DNA from: JANXQE01 sp035651635
GTDB taxonomy: Bacteria > Verrucomicrobiota > Verrucomicrobiia > Limisphaerales > UBA8199
Assembly: GCA_035651635.1 (NCBI GenBank)
Contig: DASRFK010000047.1
Location: 1 to 25,696 of the forward strand
DNA: 25,696 nucleotides
Reading direction: 5' to 3'
In this document: positions 22,420 to 25,696 of the stretch, piece after piece
Layout of the letters: each line of letters starts with the position of its first letter
How positions within the stretch are numbered: the first letter of the stretch is position 1
Notes under the pieces: generated by a model
What the model was told of the DNA's origin: nothing
What the model saw: only the letters and a program-made list of their open reading frames with translations
Database searches by the model: none
Translations under genes and position numbers: made by a program

Positions 22420-24744
22420 ATGTATGCCGACCGTGAAAGTTGCCGAGACCGGTGCGGACCACGGTGTGGATATTGGGGGCCCGCCAACCTGGCGCTTATC
22501 CGGGTCGCGCGCGCGGGCAACCAGCTTCGCATCGGCCTGGAGTTGAATCGGCCCGGAGTAGACGAGCGCATTGGAGGAAATCGCGCCTTGTGGCGACCGA
22601 GGATCAGAACCGTCGAGCGTGTAATAAATAGTCGCGTTGGAGACGGCGCTCAACTTGAGTTCAGCGCCGGAGGGAACCTGGCCGGCAGCGCGGCTGAGGG
22701 TCGGCGGTTGAGCGAATTGGTCATCGATGAACTCGAGCCGTTGGGACAACCAGCTTTTCATCCAATCGATTTCGCTCTGGTACGATCCGCCTCGGGGTTC
22801 GAGCCCCCAGCGCCGAACCTGTCGAGGTTGAGCGGGGCGCACCTCATTGGTGAGACGGTCCACCAACTGAAACAAATTTGTTTCGGAGAAATAATTTCGC
22901 CGCAGGTCCTGCCAGCGATCCACCCAAAGCTGCCAGAAGTCCGGATCGTGGAACAGGCGGTTCCACCAGGGAGCGGCAAAGAACCGTCCCGTGTTCCAAC
23001 GGCGTGGATCGGCATCGCGATCGTCAATCGAGCCCAGGGCGCGGTCAAAATCCCAGTGGGGGCCAAAAGTTAATTTGCCGTTTCGCGGTTTGTAAAAATA
23101 GGTGCTGAACTTGAGGGCATCGACATTGCCGCTAAGCACTTCCAGGACATGAAAATCGATCCAGGAATCCACGTCGACGTAGGCGCGATAGCCGCGATCC
23201 GGGTCCTTCCAGTCGGGGCTGTGCAGGACGCGGTTAAACTCTTCCAAGTACGAGCTGATGTACTCACGCTGCGGCGCCCGCTGGGGCAACTTCATCAGCG
23301 GCTCTTTCGGTTCAACGTAAACCATTTCGGTGCCTCCCGCCCATAAACCCGATTCACCCGGGCCGAGGCGATCGAACTTGAGCAGATAGCCCCCGGTGAC
23401 GTCCGGCGCTTGCACATCCTCGGGACCAAGCCGGTCAATAGCCACCCGATGCTTGCCAACCTTGATTTTCTCTTCGAGGACGTAAATCCCGTAATAATCG
23501 CGCAGTGTGACCGGGCCGGGATGGTGGACCAGGAACACCTCGATGAACCGGGTGCGCGGCGAGTAATGGCCCATGTCCCGGCTCAACTGATGAACGAAGG
23601 GATTATGAATCATAATCGGGTCGTAAACAGTCGGCGCATAGAGCACCCAATCCGAATTAGCCGGCAGGCCCAAGGCCGGCAAATGCTGTTCGTGATCTAA
23701 TTCATCGAGAAATTGGAGAGCAAATCCCGGCTGCGGCATATTGGCTGAGGTTGAACCGCGCAGGTGAAAGCCGCCGCGGGTGCTCAGGGTGGGCCGGTCG
23801 GTTAATGCGGCCCGGCTGTGACCCGGCTCATAGAATGAGAGCTGGACAGAAGACGAGCGCGATGAAGTGGGGCGGTCCGCCCCGAGCGTGTCCATCACCA
23901 GGACCGGCAAAGTCGAGCTGAATTTCAGGACATTGCTGGCCAGCAGAAGAAAGGTCTGACTTTGCGGGGGACCTGGAAGCAAACCATCGCCGAAGGCGCG
24001 CGCTCGCACCGTCAGCGTATTGGTAACCGAAATCGGCGCGGCATAAACCGGCGAACTTTTGCCGGGCAATCGACCGTCCACGGTGTAGCGGATGACGACA
24101 TTGCTGGCGCGGCAGGATAAATCCAGTGAGAACGGCTCCGTAAACGAGCCGCCCTGGGGCGAGAAGATTACAGGTGGGGCAAATCCCGGACCGCTGCTCT
24201 GGTTAGGCTTTCCTGGGGTCGGCTCGGTAAAAAAGCCGCAGATTTCCGGCGCCCCCGGTGTGCGCCCGTACGAAACACCTGGTGATTGCTTCGGGTACGC
24301 AGTGAACTCGGAGACGAGGTTGGTTCGCGGCCCGGACAAAGCCAGAAAGCCGCCCTCTTTGCTGAGCCGGAAATTCGTTTCGAGATGGGCCAGGTTGTCG
24401 ATACGGCCCGCGCCGGTCGTGAAGACAAGCAGGTAATTTCCAGGCGGAATGACTACGGCCGGGAACTGCCATTTGGCCAGATTGGCGGGCTCATCGGAAA
24501 GAGACCATCGGGCGAGATTCACCTCCTCGTAACCCGCGTTATAGAGTTCAATCCAACCGCCGCGTTCGGGATCGTTTTCGGAACTGTGAGGGCGAGTGTC
24601 CGCAAGGAATTCAGAGATGTAGACGGAGTTGAAAGAGCTGGCGCCTACAGCCCCCACCGGAAGAGCCAAAACGAACAGCGAAACCAATCCGCAGGCCAGG
24701 GCTGGCGGAAGAGAAGGAAGGCGAAGACTGAGAGCAAGAGGCAT
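22396..24744 (-). CDS. exported CotH-kinase-like protein with lamin-tail and chitobiase-C-type domains
   Basis: A 782-aa exported protein. The signal peptide is near 1-35 (PALACGLVSLFVLALPVGAVGAS). A lamin-tail domain follows (about 38-130, VYISEFLADT ... GGWIELYNAGYEEVNLARWSLSD). Next is a chitobiase/beta-hexosaminidase C-terminal-like module (IRYTVDGRLPG ... LTVRARAF), then a CotH domain with the STRGGFHLRGSTSA entry, GGYLLKFDR and the metal-binding motif GPHWDFDRALGS. A second chitobiase-type module (IYYTLDGSDPR) is near the C-terminus. CotH of Bacillus spores is an atypical protein kinase; exported bacterial CotH-like proteins have unknown targets. ATG 24744 is chosen for the signal peptide; the frame continues to 25050 but overlaps the acetyltransferase. 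The start lies 4 nt after that gene's stop. The last seven or so codons and the stop lie in a repeat. Confidence 0.9.
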   Translation of the reverse strand: MPLALSLRLPSLPPALACGLVSLFVLALPVGAVGASSFNSVYISEFLADTRPHSSENDPERGGWIELYNAGYEEVNLARWSLSDEPANLAKWQFPAVVIPPGNYLLVFTTGAGRIDNLAHLETNFRLSKEGGFLALSGPRTNLVSEFTAYPKQSPGVSYGRTPGAPEICGFFTEPTPGKPNQSSGPGFAPPVIFSPQGGSFTEPFSLDLSCRASNVVIRYTVDGRLPGKSSPVYAAPISVTNTLTVRARAFGDGLLPGPPQSQTFLLLASNVLKFSSTLPVLVMDTLGADRPTSSRSSSVQLSFYEPGHSRAALTDRPTLSTRGGFHLRGSTSANMPQPGFALQFLDELDHEQHLPALGLPANSDWVLYAPTVYDPIMIHNPFVHQLSRDMGHYSPRTRFIEVFLVHHPGPVTLRDYYGIYVLEEKIKVGKHRVAIDRLGPEDVQAPDVTGGYLLKFDRLGPGESGLWAGGTEMVYVEPKEPLMKLPQRAPQREYISSYLEEFNRVLHSPDWKDPDRGYRAYVDVDSWIDFHVLEVLSGNVDALKFSTYFYKPRNGKLTFGPHWDFDRALGSIDDRDADPRRWNTGRFFAAPWWNRLFHDPDFWQLWVDRWQDLRRNYFSETNLFQLVDRLTNEVRPAQPRQVRRWGLEPRGGSYQSEIDWMKSWLSQRLEFIDDQFAQPPTLSRAAGQVPSGAELKLSAVSNATIYYTLDGSDPRSPQGAISSNALVYSGPIQLQADAKLVARARDPDKRQVGGPPISTPWSAPVSATFTVGIHRASGVSP

Positions 24745-24748
24745 GGGC

Positions 24749-25303
24749 TCAGAATGCGCAGCTGGCGTCGGCTCTTTCGTGCAAATGGATCCTCGCGCTC
24801 TTGCGGTAAAACACGTGACGGCGCAAGTCATGCCCCGGCGCAATGGAGGGGTGATCGAAATCTTCGGCCGGACTGTGGGTAAAGCCCAAACGCTCCATGA
24901 GACGCCGGGAACGCAGGTTTGTAGCGGCGGTAAACGACACGATTTCCTGGAGCTCCAAGACCCGGAAACCGTGGTCCAAAGCCTGCCGGGCTGCTCGGTA
25001 AGCAATATTCCGCCCCCAGTACTCGCGTCGTAACCGCCATCCAACTTCAACGCAAGGCGTGAACGACGCCTCGAACAACGGCACGGCCAGGCCGGTGAAC
25101 CCGGCGAACTGACCGTCCACCGCGACGACCCACAGGCCCCAGCCGCGTTCGTCGATGCTGCGGCGCAAGCGCCCTAAAGAAGCGGCGCTCTCCTCGCGGG
25201 TGAGAGGTCGTGGGAAGTACCGCATGACCTCCGGATCGCTGTTCATAACAGCATACGGCTCGAGGTCCGAGTCCTGCCATTGTCGTAACACGATCTGTTC
25301 CAT
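24749..25303 (-). CDS. GNAT family N-acetyltransferase (RimJ/RimL-like)
   Basis: A 184-aa acetyltransferase using acetyl-CoA. It begins IVLRQWQDSDLEPYAVMNSDPEVMRYFPRPLT, as in RimJ/RimL-type GNAT proteins. The CoA-binding region is VGWRLRREYWGRNIAYRAARQALDHGF, followed by NLRSRRLMERLGF. ATG 25303 (MEQIVLRQW) is chosen because the preceding open sequence (to 25363) lacks family similarity. The substrate (ribosomal protein, small amine or other) is not predictable. The CotH-type gene follows after 4 nt and is likely co-transcribed, though a functional link is unclear. Confidence 0.9.
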   Translation of the reverse strand: MEQIVLRQWQDSDLEPYAVMNSDPEVMRYFPRPLTREESAASLGRLRRSIDERGWGLWVVAVDGQFAGFTGLAVPLFEASFTPCVEVGWRLRREYWGRNIAYRAARQALDHGFRVLELQEIVSFTAATNLRSRRLMERLGFTHSPAEDFDHPSIAPGHDLRRHVFYRKSARIHLHERADASCAF

Positions 25304-25496
25304 TGTCTGCTGACGCCGTGAGTCGTGCCAATATAGCAGAGTCCGGTGCGGTGTCGACGGCACACGGCGAGCTGCTCACGCAGGCGCTTTAGACTCTAGC
25401 GTCAAAACGCCGCGCGGCGCGGGTAGCAGCGCCCTGAACCGCGCCCCGTTCAGCGGCACGACGTTGGACGTGAACGTAACTCCTCCCGCATTCGTT
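25304..25496. other. gap with no convincing gene; possible coding remnant on minus strand
   Basis: The stretch upstream of the acetyltransferase contains its presumed promoter. The minus-strand frame 25496-25376 (about 40 codons, TFTSNVVPLNGARFRALLP, stop TGA) vaguely resembles the end of an exported verrucomicrobial protein, but it has no start and runs into hairpins and an insertion element. I treat it as unproven debris. Confidence 0.25.
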
Positions 25497-25538
25497 CCGC
25501 CCGCTAAATGCGGGCGGGGACATCGCAGCGCGATGTCC
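25497..25538. repeat. double-hairpin element, copy 2
   Basis: CCGCCCGC-TAAAT-GCGGGCGG (25497-25517) directly followed by GGACATCGC-AGC-GCGATGTCC (25518-25538). Stems are perfect, 8 and 9 bp. It matches the layout at 14267-14305: a TAA-containing loop first, then a 9-bp stem with loop AGC. In the second stem GG/CC of copy 1 is replaced by AT/AT, so pairing is kept. Confidence 0.75.
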
Positions 25539-25546
25539 AAAACAAT

Positions 25547-25564
25547 GGTAGGGATGGCGCGCTG
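25547..25564 (-). repeat. single diverged copy of the 19-bp tandem unit
   Basis: On the minus strand CAGCGCGCCATCCCTACC, identical to the first 18 nt of the unit arrayed at 14293-14387 except for one base. It is 8 bp from the double hairpin and abuts the presumed insertion-sequence end. Confidence 0.65.
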
Positions 25565-25696
25565 AGACTGTCTCAAAACTTCTTGAAGGAATTTTTGAAC
25601 GTACCGCCGGCAAAAGGATCGGATCACCATGGTTCAACCGATAGCTCCCGATTACGGCCAACAGTTCCTGCTTCCGCCAGCCTTGGAGGACTGGGT
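25564..25696 (+). mobile_element. left end of an IS1182-type insertion sequence (truncated by window)
   Basis: Inferred from the transposase start at 25629. The outer boundary is uncertain; GAGAC-T-GTCTC (25564-25574) is a palindrome near the likely tip. The other end is outside the window, so terminal inverted repeats and target duplication cannot be seen. Confidence 0.5.
25629..25696 (+). CDS. transposase N-terminus, IS1182-like family (partial)
   Basis: 22 codons visible. After MVQPIAPD comes YGQQFLLPPALEDWV, which closely resembles the N-terminal signature of IS1182-type transposases (Y-x-x-x-F-L-L-P-P-S/A-L-x-D-W). AAAGGA at 25613-25618 could act as the ribosome site, about 10 nt before ATG 25629. 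Whether the full gene is intact cannot be judged here. Confidence 0.65.
   Translation, partial: MVQPIAPDYGQQFLLPPALEDW

Noticed and set aside
24745..25050. 102-codon extension of the CotH-type protein
   Set aside because: It overlaps the acetyltransferase gene in another frame and would bury the signal peptide.
25376..25630. Minus-strand open frame of 84 codons at the right edge
   Set aside because: It runs through the double hairpin and the presumed insertion-sequence end, and the transposase start lies on the other strand.

Overview
The window is GC-rich bacterial chromosomal DNA that looks most like Verrucomicrobiota (Pedosphaera/Limisphaera-type soil or freshwater lineages). The indications are large exported delta-60-repeat, beta-helix and CotH/lamin-tail proteins, a Tat-exported Gfo/Idh/MocA oxidoreductase, a PQQ dehydrogenase with a built-in cytochrome c domain, and intergenic spaces full of short dispersed palindromic repeats. 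The assignment is an inference; no rRNA or taxonomic marker was used.

Layout. 1-659 (-): 5' part of a Tat-exported oxidoreductase. 942-2891 (+): two peptide-type ABC transporter ATPases (OppD/DppD and OppF/DppF types) without permease or binding-protein genes. 3039-4343 (+): GTPase HflX. 4344-4712: intergenic DNA with a composite dispersed repeat. 4713-7459 (+): a translationally coupled pair, a roughly ten-helix membrane protein and an exported protein with a predicted N-terminal histidine and two HLHP domains. I do not recognise a named function for this pair; I suggest copper or other metal handling. 7509-11414 (-): a 1301-residue delta-60 repeat protein. 11647-12789 (+): an exported beta-helix protein. 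12790-13249: second copy of the composite repeat. 13250-13963 (+): RadC. 13964-14450: repeat block with a five-unit 19-bp tandem array. 14451-16577 (+): PQQ dehydrogenase. 16725-19355 (-): two-module U32 protein. 19565-22033 (-): panC and nadB back to back. 22105-22419: two tandem copies of a ~158-bp palindrome-rich repeat. 22396-25303 (-): a GNAT acetyltransferase followed 4 nt later by a CotH/lamin-tail protein. 25304-25628: hairpins and degraded DNA. 25629-25696 (+): first codons of an IS1182-type transposase.

How the genes relate. Housekeeping functions (hflX, radC, panC-nadB, U32) alternate with envelope and exported functions. panC and nadB form one tight unit for pantothenate and NAD synthesis. 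The 4713-7459 pair is overlapped at ATGA and probably works as one membrane complex. The PQQ dehydrogenase, delta-60, beta-helix and CotH proteins are separately exported.

The most notable non-coding observations are (a) a double-hairpin element present twice (14267-14305 and 25497-25538) with compensatory changes in the second stem; (b) a 19-bp tandem array that appears to be an amplified half of that hairpin; (c) a composite repeat of about 170-210 bp in inverted orientation at 4418-4583 and 12922-13130; and (d) a tandem ~158-bp repeat that supplies the last codons and stop of the CotH-type gene. All comparisons were made by eye.
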